Below are positions 1-5,850 of a stretch of DNA of 5,850 nt, piece after piece. The notes beneath the pieces are model-generated. The model searched no databases. It was not told the origin of the DNA and saw only the letters and a list, made by a program, of their open reading frames with translations. Position 1 is the first letter of the stretch. Every line of letters begins with the position of its first letter. The stretch covers positions 1 to 5,850 of the forward strand of contig WRDJ01000054.1 of the NCBI GenBank assembly GCA_009783495.1, given 5' to 3'. The position numbers were made by a program, and so were the translations under genes. This DNA is from Clostridiales bacterium. GTDB taxonomy: Bacteria; Bacillota; Dehalobacteriia; UBA4068.

Positions 1-544
1 CCGCCGACACGCCTTTTTGGTCGAGATGGCTCATGGCCTCGTCGAAAATGAGGATGCGCGGGTCGAGCGCCAGCACCGCGCTCAAGGCCGCCAACTGGGC
101 CTGCCCGCCGGAAAGGGTTTTGGGGTTGCGCAGGCGGTGTGCCGTCATATTCGTTGCGGCCAGCGAACGGCGCAAGGAAGCCTCCATCTCCGGGCGGGAG
201 CGGCAAAGGTTTTCCGGGCCGAAAACCACATCGTCCTCCAAGGTGGCGGAAAAAAGCTGAGTATCTGGGTCTTGAAAGACGAGGCCCAGTTTCTGCGCGA
301 TTTCCGCCAGCTTCAAGGCGGAAATATCCTTGCCTTCCAAAAAGACCTTGCCCCGCATATTGCCCTGATATATATGGGGGATGACGCCGGAGAGGCAATA
401 GCCGAGGGTGGATTTCCCGCAGCCGGAAGGCCCCATCAGGCCCACGATCTCCCCCGCGCGCAGGCAAAAATCAACGTCTTTGAAAAGCCAAAACTCATCT
501 TGATAGGCAAAAGAAAGCTTTTCCGCCGCGAGCAGGGCCGTCAT
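1..544 (-). CDS. ECF/ABC transporter energy-coupling ATPase (A subunit), 3' end beyond window
   Basis: Cytoplasmic ATPase that would power uptake by the transporter encoded just upstream. About 181 residues are visible, and the frame is still open at the left edge. The ABC motifs appear in order: Walker A GPSGCGKST (38-46), Q-loop VFQDPDTQLFSATLEDDVVFG (89-109, Q91), signature LSGGQ (144-148), Walker B ILIFDEA (164-170, catalytic E169) and D-loop SHLD (172-175). The segment GVIPHIYQG after Walker A and the DPDTQLFS Q-loop are typical of the CbiO/EcfA/YkoD class of energy-coupling ATPases. The switch histidine and C-terminus lie outside the window. Whether this is a single-domain A protein or the first half of a fused double ATPase (as in YkoD) cannot be told. 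The ATG overlaps the stop of the S-subunit gene (ATGA) and has a GAGGTGG site upstream, so translation is probably coupled. No key residue is missing from the visible part. Confidence 0.95.
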   Translation of the reverse strand, partial: MTALLAAEKLSFAYQDEFWLFKDVDFCLRAGEIVGLMGPSGCGKSTLGYCLSGVIPHIYQGNMRGKVFLEGKDISALKLAEIAQKLGLVFQDPDTQLFSATLEDDVVFGPENLCRSRPEMEASLRRSLAATNMTAHRLRNPKTLSGGQAQLAALSAVLALDPRILIFDEAMSHLDQKGVSA

Positions 545-1611
545 TTGATTTCCACCTCGCAAAGATATTTGCACCACCGTTGGCTGTAATTGTCGTTGAG
601 GATGACCAGAAGGAAAGGGCCGAAGCCTTTCTTCCCTTTGGGTTCGAGATATTCTCCGCCCGAGGCATAGGCGATATAGACATTATCGCCGTCAAACTCG
701 CTCAGATAAAGGCCGGTCAGATAGGCGTCGGCGCCTTTGAAGAGGACGCAGGTTTTTCCCGCCGTTTCTATGTCAAGCGCCTGCAGCACGTCGGCCAGCA
801 AGACCCCGGTATATTCCACTTCCTTGGGCTTTTGCCCGCTGCTGCGTATCACCGCCTTGAAGTCATGGCTTTCCAGCGCCAGCAAAAAGTCCAGGCCGAC
901 GACGACGGCTTCCTGGCCCTCCGCCTTGAAGGCGATGGCTTGCGCGTCATAATTCATGCCGCCGTTTACAAACCACAGGCCGGTGATGGCCGCCAAAAGG
1001 ATGGTCAATGAAAGGCCTGCCGCCAACCAAGCCCTGCGCGCCGCCCCTCTCCCGTCAAGAGCCTTCAGGTGCGGAAAGACATTGAGCTTGCCAACATGCC
1101 TGACGATTTGCCAGGTGACGAGGCCGCCCACGCCCCCGGAAAAAGCGGCCAGAGCCAGCGCGAAGAGCAAAAAGGTCAAGGGCAGGCGTAAGATAATAAG
1201 GCCGGTCAAAAACGTGCCGCTGATATTGGCCGCCATGCCGCCAAAAAAACAGGGCAGAAAGGCCGCCCCGCGGCTGGCGAGCAGAAACCACAGCAAGTCC
1301 ACCGCCAAGCCGGGCACGGTATAGGTGATCAGACTGGCCGCCCCGTGGCTGCCGGGGATGGCGGTCACAAAAACCATCAGGCTTTGCACGAGCGCGACCA
1401 TAGTCGCGGCGCCCCTTTTGCCCACTAAAGCCCCGCCCAGCACGATGAAGAGCATATAAATGCCGCCGGCCAAAGCGCCGCCCGGTATCGGCCCGGTGAG
1501 AAGCGAAAAAACGGCCGCGACCAGCGGTTTCACCGCGATGCCGGCCGCCGCCAGAAAAGCCAGCAGAATCAATTCAAAAAGGGTGAATCGCTGGAAAAAA
1601 CCTGTTTTCAT
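541..1611 (-). CDS. ECF-type transporter S component with an extracellular sulfite-oxidase-like C-terminal domain
   Basis: Integral membrane protein of 356 residues, predicted to bind the substrate of an ECF importer. Residues 1-170 form a hydrophobic core of about six membrane segments (roughly 11-38, 44-63, 67-84, 90-112, 116-141, 143-168), rich in Gly and Ala, resembling YkoE-like S components. The ATPase gene directly downstream supports this role. A basic loop (171-193, RHVGK to ARRAW) precedes a seventh segment (194-215). A soluble domain of about 135 residues follows (220-356). S components are usually about 160-210 residues without such a tail. The tail carries TGVLLADVL (268-276), VYIAYASGGEYLE (311-323), GFGPFLLVI (329-337) and a final WCKYLCEVEIK, the motif order of the repeats in the surface protein upstream. 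Basic residues at the N-terminus, GKRG (64-67) and 171-193 fit a cytoplasmic N-terminus and an outside tail. The start is supported by AAGGGA eight bases upstream. The substrate is not known. Confidence 0.8.
   Translation of the reverse strand: MKTGFFQRFTLFELILLAFLAAAGIAVKPLVAAVFSLLTGPIPGGALAGGIYMLFIVLGGALVGKRGAATMVALVQSLMVFVTAIPGSHGAASLITYTVPGLAVDLLWFLLASRGAAFLPCFFGGMAANISGTFLTGLIILRLPLTFLLFALALAAFSGGVGGLVTWQIVRHVGKLNVFPHLKALDGRGAARRAWLAAGLSLTILLAAITGLWFVNGGMNYDAQAIAFKAEGQEAVVVGLDFLLALESHDFKAVIRSSGQKPKEVEYTGVLLADVLQALDIETAGKTCVLFKGADAYLTGLYLSEFDGDNVYIAYASGGEYLEPKGKKGFGPFLLVILNDNYSQRWCKYLCEVEIK
544..954 (-). other. Tethered sulfite-oxidase-like domain at the C-terminus of the transporter subunit
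   Basis: Residues 220-356 of the S component. They follow the same order as the surface-protein repeats: a helix TGVLLADVLQAL (268), a strand-turn ADAYLTGLYLSEF (294), VYIAYASGGEYLE (311) in place of LAYxxNGxPL, GFGPFLLVI (329) in place of NDGGPLRLI, and SQRWCKYLCEVEI (343) in place of LKDVVKIxV. It is shorter because the loop between the NG and GGP motifs is cut down. At the place of the molybdenum-ligating Cys of true sulfite oxidases it appears to read IRSSG (255-259), with Ser instead of Cys. The match is motif-level and was made by eye. Confidence 0.65.
552..558 (-). promoter_or_regulatory. Ribosome binding site of the ATPase gene, inside the S-component gene
   Basis: GAGGTGG on the minus strand, seven bases before the ATG at 544, within the last codons of the S component. 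With the ATGA stop/start overlap (541-544) it fixes the ATPase start and indicates translational coupling of the two subunits. Confidence 0.75.
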
Positions 1612-1619
1612 CTGCTAAG

Positions 1620-1625
1620 TCCCTT
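1620..1625 (-). promoter_or_regulatory. Ribosome binding site of the S-component gene
   Basis: AAGGGA on the minus strand, eight bases before the ATG at 1611. It supports that start and lies outside the intergenic hairpin, so the hairpin would not block it directly. Confidence 0.7.
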
Positions 1626-1637
1626 CGTCATAATGCC

Positions 1638-1679
1638 TTTGCAGGAGTGATTCCACAAAGGCGGAACCACTCCTGCAAA
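1638..1679 (-). terminator. Strong intergenic stem-loop; candidate attenuator or mRNA processing/stability hairpin
   Basis: Positions 1638-1654 pair with 1663-1679 in a 17-bp stem around an 8-base loop. Pairing is complete in minus-strand RNA, where one pair (1650/1667) is G-U. In plus-strand RNA the same pair would be an A-C mismatch. The hairpin therefore belongs to the transcript of these genes. It starts about 36 bases after the surface-protein stop and ends 12 bases before the Shine-Dalgarno of the transporter gene. A U-tract lies before the stem, not after it, so a standard intrinsic terminator is doubtful. It may limit read-through or protect the 3' end of the surface-protein message. 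The rest of the 104-base gap (1612-1715) shows no small gene and no convincing promoter. Confidence 0.45.
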
Positions 1680-1715
1680 AAAGAGGGAAAAATGTCTGAA
1701 GCTGCCTGTTTTTGC

Positions 1716-4700
1716 TTAATATGCATAGTCAAGGAAGCGCATCAGCATCACGGCGGCTTCCGCGCGCGTGGCGTCCACGCCGGGGTTAAGCTGGTTCTTC
1801 TCGTTGCCGATGAGAATGCCGTTTTTCACCGCCCAGATCAGCTGGTCTTTGGCCCAGTGGCTCAGAACGGCGGCGGCATCCGCAAATTTGCCGATGTCCG
1901 ATTCACTGCCCGCGTCCGTCAGAAGGCCGTTGTTGGCTGCCAGACGGTTGAGGACGGTGACGATTTCGCCCCTGGTTATATTATCGTCAGGGCGCAAGCC
2001 GGTGGGATCATAGACGATCAAACCCCTATCCAGCGCCGTCGCCATATCCGCCGCATACCAGGCATTTTTCTCGACACCCGGCAAATCCCTCGCGGGGCTG
2101 AGCTGATAGCCCATGATGCGGTTGACGAGGGCGAAAAACTCCGCCCGTGTTATGCTCGCGCCGGGATCGAACTGCGCGGCGTTTCTCCCGTTGATGAAGC
2201 CGCGCTCCGTCAGGGTCATTATTTCGATTTCGGCCCAGTGGCCGCCGACATCCTTGAATTCCGGCCGTGCAACCTGCTTAATGGCCACGCCCCCGTCCCC
2301 GCCGGCAAAAAGGTCGCCCTTGCCGTTGAAAGCGATTTTCCAGATGCTGTCGTTGACGCCGCCCACCGGCCACGAGCCGTTGGCCCCGGAATAGCAGGTT
2401 GTGATGGAATTGATGTCCGGGCCGGTGTAGAGGCCCAGATTGTAAACGCTGAACCAGAAAGAACCGTCCGGCCCGATGCCCATGACGCGGATGCCCGCCG
2501 CGCCGCCCTCGGGGATTAGTTCAAGCCCGGTATAGCGGGTGATCGTGCCGTCAGGTGCGATGTGATGCACGCGCCCGCCCACGCTGCCGGTGCCGGAGCC
2601 GGAATTGAACCAGACCCCGCCTTCTTTGTCAAGGGCGATGGAGCGCACCCAGCAATCCGCCCAGGCGATATCCGAACCGTCCGCCTGCGCCACCAGAAGC
2701 CCTTCCTTGTGGATTTTGCCCGCGGCGTCAATATAGACCACGCCGCCGGTGCGGTAAAGATCGTTGCCTTCCCCGTCCGTAGTGGTTTCGGGAACGAAGC
2801 CCAGCCAGGCCCCGCCCTTATTGTCGCAGACGATATTATCCGCCCAGTCGAGAGGCAGGCCGTTTGCTTTGTTCCAAACGGTGTAGGTCTTGGTGGCGGG
2901 GTTATATTTGGTGACGCCGTAATGGCCGCCGAACCAGACATCGCCGTTATTGTCAATGCACAGGGCATTGGTATAGTTGTCGGATAAATTGGCGTTGCTT
3001 GTGTCGAAGAAGGTGATGGCGCCGTTTTTCAGATAGGCCACGCCGCTCCAGGTTTCCGGCCTGGTGGATTCACCGCCCTGGGTGATCCAGACCCCGCCTG
3101 AGCCGTCAACGGCGATGCTGTGCACGAAGTTGGTCTTAAGGGCCGGGGTTGTGCTTGTGGTATAGCGCGTGATCGTCCCGTCGGCCGCGATATAGGCCGC
3201 GCCCGCGCCGTTGGTGGCGACCCAGAGCCCGCCCTTATTGTCCGGCACGATGTCGCGCACGCGGGCCATGGGCAGGTTGCCAGGCAGGCTGTCGGCGGGA
3301 TAAAAGATGAATTCATAAGGCAGGGCCACGACATTCACTTCTATGGCGACGATGTCGGTGATGCGGTTGCGCCAGGTCGTGGGTTCATCCGTGGTGCCGG
3401 CCTGCAGGTTGCGGTAAACACGGATGGTGGTATCCGCCCTGGCGTCGTCAATGGGCGCGCCGTTCACCTCAAAGGCGATCATATAGTCATAGGCGCTGAT
3501 CTCGCTTAAGGGTATGTTGAGATAAGCCCCTCCGTCGTCGTAACCGTCGGCGGTGATCAGGGAAACGGTGTAATTGCTGCCTGTTATGCCGTTTTGCCGC
3601 AGCAGGTCAAGCAAAGGCACTCCGCGCACCGCATCGGTGTTGACCTGGCCGCCGCTGAAATATTTATAGTTTTTGAGGGCGGCGGCCGGGTTGGCCTTGA
3701 GCTGGGCCACGGCGAGACTGATCTCTTTATCGAAGGCGTTGCCCTTCAAGGTGAGATCGCCCGTCGGTTCGACCACCGTCCCGCCGCTCACCACGATTTC
3801 GATGGTGCGGATGTCTTTCAGGCAGGAACCCTGGTTGCCGTGGGTGATCAGCCGGAGCGGGCCGCCGTCGTTGCCGCTGGCATAGCCTTCGCTGCTGCTG
3901 GAGGGGACGAGGGGGCTGCCGTCCGTGGCATAGGAAAGGATGACGAGCTTTCGCAACGTGCCGTCAAGGATGCCGTTTTGCAGGGCGTCCAAGCCGAAGG
4001 TGGCGATCAGGTCGCGGGTGAAGCCGTCGCCGGCGATGGCGTTGACCAAGGTAGGGCTGCCGATTCCGCTGATATGCCCCGCCTCGCGCTGGATGAGCTT
4101 CCACAGGTCAATGCCTTCTTCGATGTGAGTGCCCACATAGGTATATTCGTCGCGCACGACCAGGTCGCTCATGGCTTCAAGCTCGCGCAGGGTATAGACC
4201 TTCTGCCAAAGCAGGTTGCGGGCGGGATCAACAACCCTAAACGTATAAAGCTCATCCAGATATTGTTCGTAAACGGGGGCGGCGCTGTGGTTCCAGGCGG
4301 CCTGCTCGCTGGCCGTGACCGTGATCTTCACCACGTCTTTCAAGAGCTTGCCGGAGTTGGCGTCATTGGCGTCGGCTTGCCCGACCACCAGACGCAGCGG
4401 CCCGCCGTCGTTCTTATATTCGGCAATGTAACCGGCGTCCGTATTGGCCCGCACCAGCGGCCGGCCGTCCTCCTTATTGGCGTTGCCGGCGGAGGCCGAG
4501 CCGTAGGCCAGAATCATGCGCAAATCTTTGGCGCCCGTCGCCCCGTTCAGGTAATCCGTTTTCATGAGCGCGGAAAGCGGGAAGGTCATGGTCATGCCGT
4601 CGGAGGTTTCGATGATCACTTCATAGGCATTGCTCCTTAAGCCGATTTCCGTGGAGCGCAGCAGGGCATAAAGGTCAATACCACGGTATCTGGTCTGTGA

Positions 4701-5850
4701 TTCAACACCGGCGGCGTTGCGGATATTATAGTCGCCGGTGAAGGCGAGGGTTTGCAGGCCTTCCAGTTCGGCCAAGGTGAAGGTTTTGGGGGCGTCCAGG
4801 CGCGTGCCTTCGCCGCCGATGGTGATGACGGTGTTGGCCAAAGCGTTATAGGGGGCTTCCATGTGCGCATAGGCATCCGGCTGCAGGTTGATCACGATCT
4901 CCACCACGTCGCTGATGGCGGCCACGGTTTTGCCGTCCACTTCCGGCAGGATCAGGGCCAGCGGCCCGCCGTTGTTCTTGACGTCGGTCTCCGCGCCCTG
5001 AGTGTCTTTGAAGGTGGATTCATAGCCGGGGGAACTGCTGTTCTGAACCATGGGCGCGCCGTTTTTGGCGAAGGCCAGCATGGCGGGGAGCCCGCTCTTT
5101 TTCGATATTGAATTGCCGCCCAAAGCATAAAGCTCATCCAAGGTCAGGGTCACTTTGTCGCCGTTTGCGAGGATGAAATCCACCGTGCCCTTGCTGCCGG
5201 GGATCTGCACCACGCTCTCCAGGAAATATCTGAAGTTCACGCCCTCATAAATGTCGCTATAGGTGTTGCCGCCCCTGGTCAAGGCATAAAAATCCTTGAC
5301 GCGGGCCAGCTGCCTTTCCTGATTGCTGACCCCCGCGCCATAGATCAGGTTTTCTATCTGCGCGATCGTATAGTTCTGGCTTTTGATGGGGCTGCCGTCC
5401 ATGCCCAGCACGCTCACCTTGAGGACATTATTGGCCAGAGCCTGATAGGCCGCGCCGGGATTGCCGCTGTGGGTGCTGTAATTTACGTCAGCGCCCACGA
5501 TGATCTTATCCAGCAGCTTGGCCTGTTTGGAGCCGTTGGCGTGGTCATAATCCACTTTTCCGGAGATAATGCGCATGGGGCCGCCGTCATTGCCCAGGCC
5601 ACTTTTGAAGCCGTCCAGGGTGTTCTTGATGACATATGGATAGCCGTTCACGCCGTAGGCCAGCAGCACGGGATAGCCCACGTTGCGCAGATCGGTCAGC
5701 GGGTTTGAAACATATTTGCCGTCGCCCAGGTCGTCGGGGTTCTTTTCATAATAACCGAAGAGGCCGGGGTTCTTCAGCTGCGCCAAGGTGAAGGTGTCGA
5801 AATCCACATAGCCGTCGGTGGCCCGGAAAGTCACCGGCGCGTTCATATCG
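1716..5850 (-). CDS. SLH-anchored surface protein: tandem sulfite-oxidase-like domains plus seven-bladed propeller, 5' end missing
   Basis: Large extracellular protein, open through the right edge. The first methionine in the window (codon 5844-5846) is preceded in frame by an Asp codon and falls inside a domain, so it is not a credible start. Numbered from that Met, 1376 residues are visible. Residues 1-838 hold five tandem domains of sulfite-oxidase/YedY-like fold, the first truncated. Residues 843-1191 form a seven-bladed Reg_prop-type propeller. Residues 1194-1376 are three SLH modules ending in DYAY. The SLH part should bind a secondary wall polymer and hold the protein on the cell surface. 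The other parts look like ligand or protein binding modules. No Cys sits where the molybdenum ligand would be, so catalysis is unlikely. A signal peptide is expected upstream but cannot be seen. Automatic annotation would probably say 'molybdopterin-dependent oxidoreductase' or 'SLH domain protein'. The neighbouring transporter suggests a role in capturing its substrate, which is inference. Confidence 0.9.
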   Translation of the reverse strand, partial: DMNAPVTFRATDGYVDFDTFTLAQLKNPGLFGYYEKNPDDLGDGKYVSNPLTDLRNVGYPVLLAYGVNGYPYVIKNTLDGFKSGLGNDGGPMRIISGKVDYDHANGSKQAKLLDKIIVGADVNYSTHSGNPGAAYQALANNVLKVSVLGMDGSPIKSQNYTIAQIENLIYGAGVSNQERQLARVKDFYALTRGGNTYSDIYEGVNFRYFLESVVQIPGSKGTVDFILANGDKVTLTLDELYALGGNSISKKSGLPAMLAFAKNGAPMVQNSSSPGYESTFKDTQGAETDVKNNGGPLALILPEVDGKTVAAISDVVEIVINLQPDAYAHMEAPYNALANTVITIGGEGTRLDAPKTFTLAELEGLQTLAFTGDYNIRNAAGVESQTRYRGIDLYALLRSTEIGLRSNAYEVIIETSDGMTMTFPLSALMKTDYLNGATGAKDLRMILAYGSASAGNANKEDGRPLVRANTDAGYIAEYKNDGGPLRLVVGQADANDANSGKLLKDVVKITVTASEQAAWNHSAAPVYEQYLDELYTFRVVDPARNLLWQKVYTLRELEAMSDLVVRDEYTYVGTHIEEGIDLWKLIQREAGHISGIGSPTLVNAIAGDGFTRDLIATFGLDALQNGILDGTLRKLVILSYATDGSPLVPSSSSEGYASGNDGGPLRLITHGNQGSCLKDIRTIEIVVSGGTVVEPTGDLTLKGNAFDKEISLAVAQLKANPAAALKNYKYFSGGQVNTDAVRGVPLLDLLRQNGITGSNYTVSLITADGYDDGGAYLNIPLSEISAYDYMIAFEVNGAPIDDARADTTIRVYRNLQAGTTDEPTTWRNRITDIVAIEVNVVALPYEFIFYPADSLPGNLPMARVRDIVPDNKGGLWVATNGAGAAYIAADGTITRYTTSTTPALKTNFVHSIAVDGSGGVWITQGGESTRPETWSGVAYLKNGAITFFDTSNANLSDNYTNALCIDNNGDVWFGGHYGVTKYNPATKTYTVWNKANGLPLDWADNIVCDNKGGAWLGFVPETTTDGEGNDLYRTGGVVYIDAAGKIHKEGLLVAQADGSDIAWADCWVRSIALDKEGGVWFNSGSGTGSVGGRVHHIAPDGTITRYTGLELIPEGGAAGIRVMGIGPDGSFWFSVYNLGLYTGPDINSITTCYSGANGSWPVGGVNDSIWKIAFNGKGDLFAGGDGGVAIKQVARPEFKDVGGHWAEIEIMTLTERGFINGRNAAQFDPGASITRAEFFALVNRIMGYQLSPARDLPGVEKNAWYAADMATALDRGLIVYDPTGLRPDDNITRGEIVTVLNRLAANNGLLTDAGSESDIGKFADAAAVLSHWAKDQLIWAVKNGILIGNEKNQLNPGVDATRAEAAVMLMRFLDYAY
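1719..2267 (-). other. Three C-terminal S-layer homology (SLH) modules
   Basis: Residues 1194-1376. SLH1 runs from FKDVGGHWAEIEI (1197) to ITRAEFFALVNRIMGY. SLH2 runs from LPGVEKNAWYAADMATALDR (1255) to ITRGEIVTVLNRLA. SLH3 runs from KFADAAAVLSHWAKDQLIWA (1320) to ATRAEAAVMLMRFL. The signature motifs are ITRAE (1232), ITRGE (1290) and ATRAE (1359), so all three are close to the TRAE consensus that contacts the pyruvylated secondary cell-wall polymer. Three modules at the extreme C-terminus are the classic cell-wall anchor of Bacillota surface proteins, and this is the strongest evidence that the whole protein is displayed outside the cell. Confidence 0.95.
2274..3320 (-). other. Seven-bladed beta-propeller domain (two-component-regulator / Reg_prop type)
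   Basis: Residues about 843-1191 of the surface protein. Seven blade cores of the form D-x-x-G-x-[LVAF]-[WF] are visible: DNKGGLWVAT (869), DGSGGVWIT (914), DNNGDVWFGG (965), DNKGGAWLG (1008), DKEGGVWFN (1073), GPDGSFWFS (1125) and NGKGDLFAGG (1174). Most blades continue into a second pair of strands such as DGTITRYT (889, 1099) or TKTYTVWN (985). Reg_prop repeats are best known from sensor domains of hybrid histidine kinases that detect extracellular polysaccharide fragments. Here the propeller sits in a wall-anchored protein with no kinase. It may serve as a recognition or protein-contact module. Confidence 0.85.
3333..5849 (-). repeat. Array of five sulfite-oxidase-like domain repeats (protein level)
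   Basis: Approximate copies in residue numbers from the Met at 5846: R1 1-119 (N-terminus missing), R2 133-319, R3 333-510, R4 526-687, R5 696-838. Each runs through the same series. First is a strand-helix start (FTLAQL 19, YTIAQI 159, FTLAEL 356, YTLREL 551). Next is a 'GIDLYALL' helix (EGVNFRYFL 201, RGIDLYALL 388, EGIDLWKLI 577, RGVPLLDLL 741). Then comes a 'LAYxxNGxP' strand-turn (LLAYGVNGYP 61, MLAFAKNGAP 256, ILSYATDGSP 635, IAFEVNGAP 790). The series ends in [ND][ND]GGPLRL (86, 291, 479, 659) and a closing strand (LLKDVVKITV 501). LLAY-NGxPL followed by GGPLRL is characteristic of the oxidoreductase molybdopterin-binding fold. The GGP motifs lie 205, 188 and 180 residues apart. R5 has lost GGP. 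Confidence 0.8.

Noticed and set aside
544..576. Cys pair WCKYLC at the end of the transporter tail as a metal site or disulfide
   Set aside because: The two Cys are on the predicted closing strand, and the repeats have no counterpart for them. Nothing else in the sequence supports a metal site.
17..589. Plus-strand open frame of 190 codons at the left end
   Set aside because: It is antisense to the ABC ATPase, whose Walker A, LSGGQ and Walker B motifs are all present on the minus strand.
1655..1682. Possible minus-strand promoter for the transporter genes (TTGCAG, 17 bases, TGGAAT)
   Set aside because: The -10 match is poor (three of six), and the elements coincide with the arms of the hairpin, which explains the sequence better.
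1647..2519. Plus-strand open frame of 290 codons
   Set aside because: It is antisense to the SLH modules and propeller, which are unmistakable on the minus strand. Its start falls inside the hairpin, and no family resemblance is seen.
3594..4640. Long plus-strand open frame of 348 codons
   Set aside because: It lies wholly antisense to the repeat array, and its protein has low-complexity Gly/Ala/Val/His/Asp composition with no recognisable motif. The minus-strand frame has clear domain repeats. It is a by-product of GC-rich codon use.
5844..5846. ATG as the true start of the surface protein
   Set aside because: The frame continues to the window edge. The sequence begins inside a repeat domain without a signal peptide, and no Shine-Dalgarno can be assessed.

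Overview
The window carries three genes, all on the minus strand, so the layout reads right to left. First is a very large secreted surface protein whose 5' end lies beyond the right edge. A 104-base gap with a strong stem-loop follows. Then come a membrane protein that looks like the substrate-binding (S) subunit of an ECF-type vitamin transporter and, overlapping it by four bases, the energy-coupling ATPase of the same transporter, which runs off the left edge. The window is almost entirely coding. The many long plus-strand frames are antisense shadows of a GC-rich coding strand.

The organism is most likely an anaerobic member of the Bacillota (Clostridia or a relative). The C-terminal triple SLH cell-wall anchor, the ECF transporter architecture and the purine-rich Shine-Dalgarno sites fit this. 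Nothing in the window fixes the genus, and no rRNA, tRNA, mobile element or CRISPR array is visible.

The surface protein (1376 residues visible) has three parts: at least five tandem domains resembling the sulfite-oxidase/YedY molybdopterin-binding fold, a seven-bladed beta-propeller of the two-component-regulator type, and three SLH modules that would hold it on the cell wall. The domain copies share a recurring motif series ending in NDGGPLRL and LKDVVKI. None of them has a cysteine at the position expected for the molybdenum ligand.

The most interesting point is that the neighbouring transporter subunit ends in a divergent copy of the same domain, placed after an extra seventh membrane segment that should put it outside the cell. 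Wall-anchored array and transporter would then display the same fold on the same face of the membrane. I infer a capture-and-import system: surface domains bind a ligand, the tethered copy hands it to the ECF S subunit, and the ATPase drives uptake. The ligand is unknown. A pterin or cofactor-like molecule is possible by fold analogy only.
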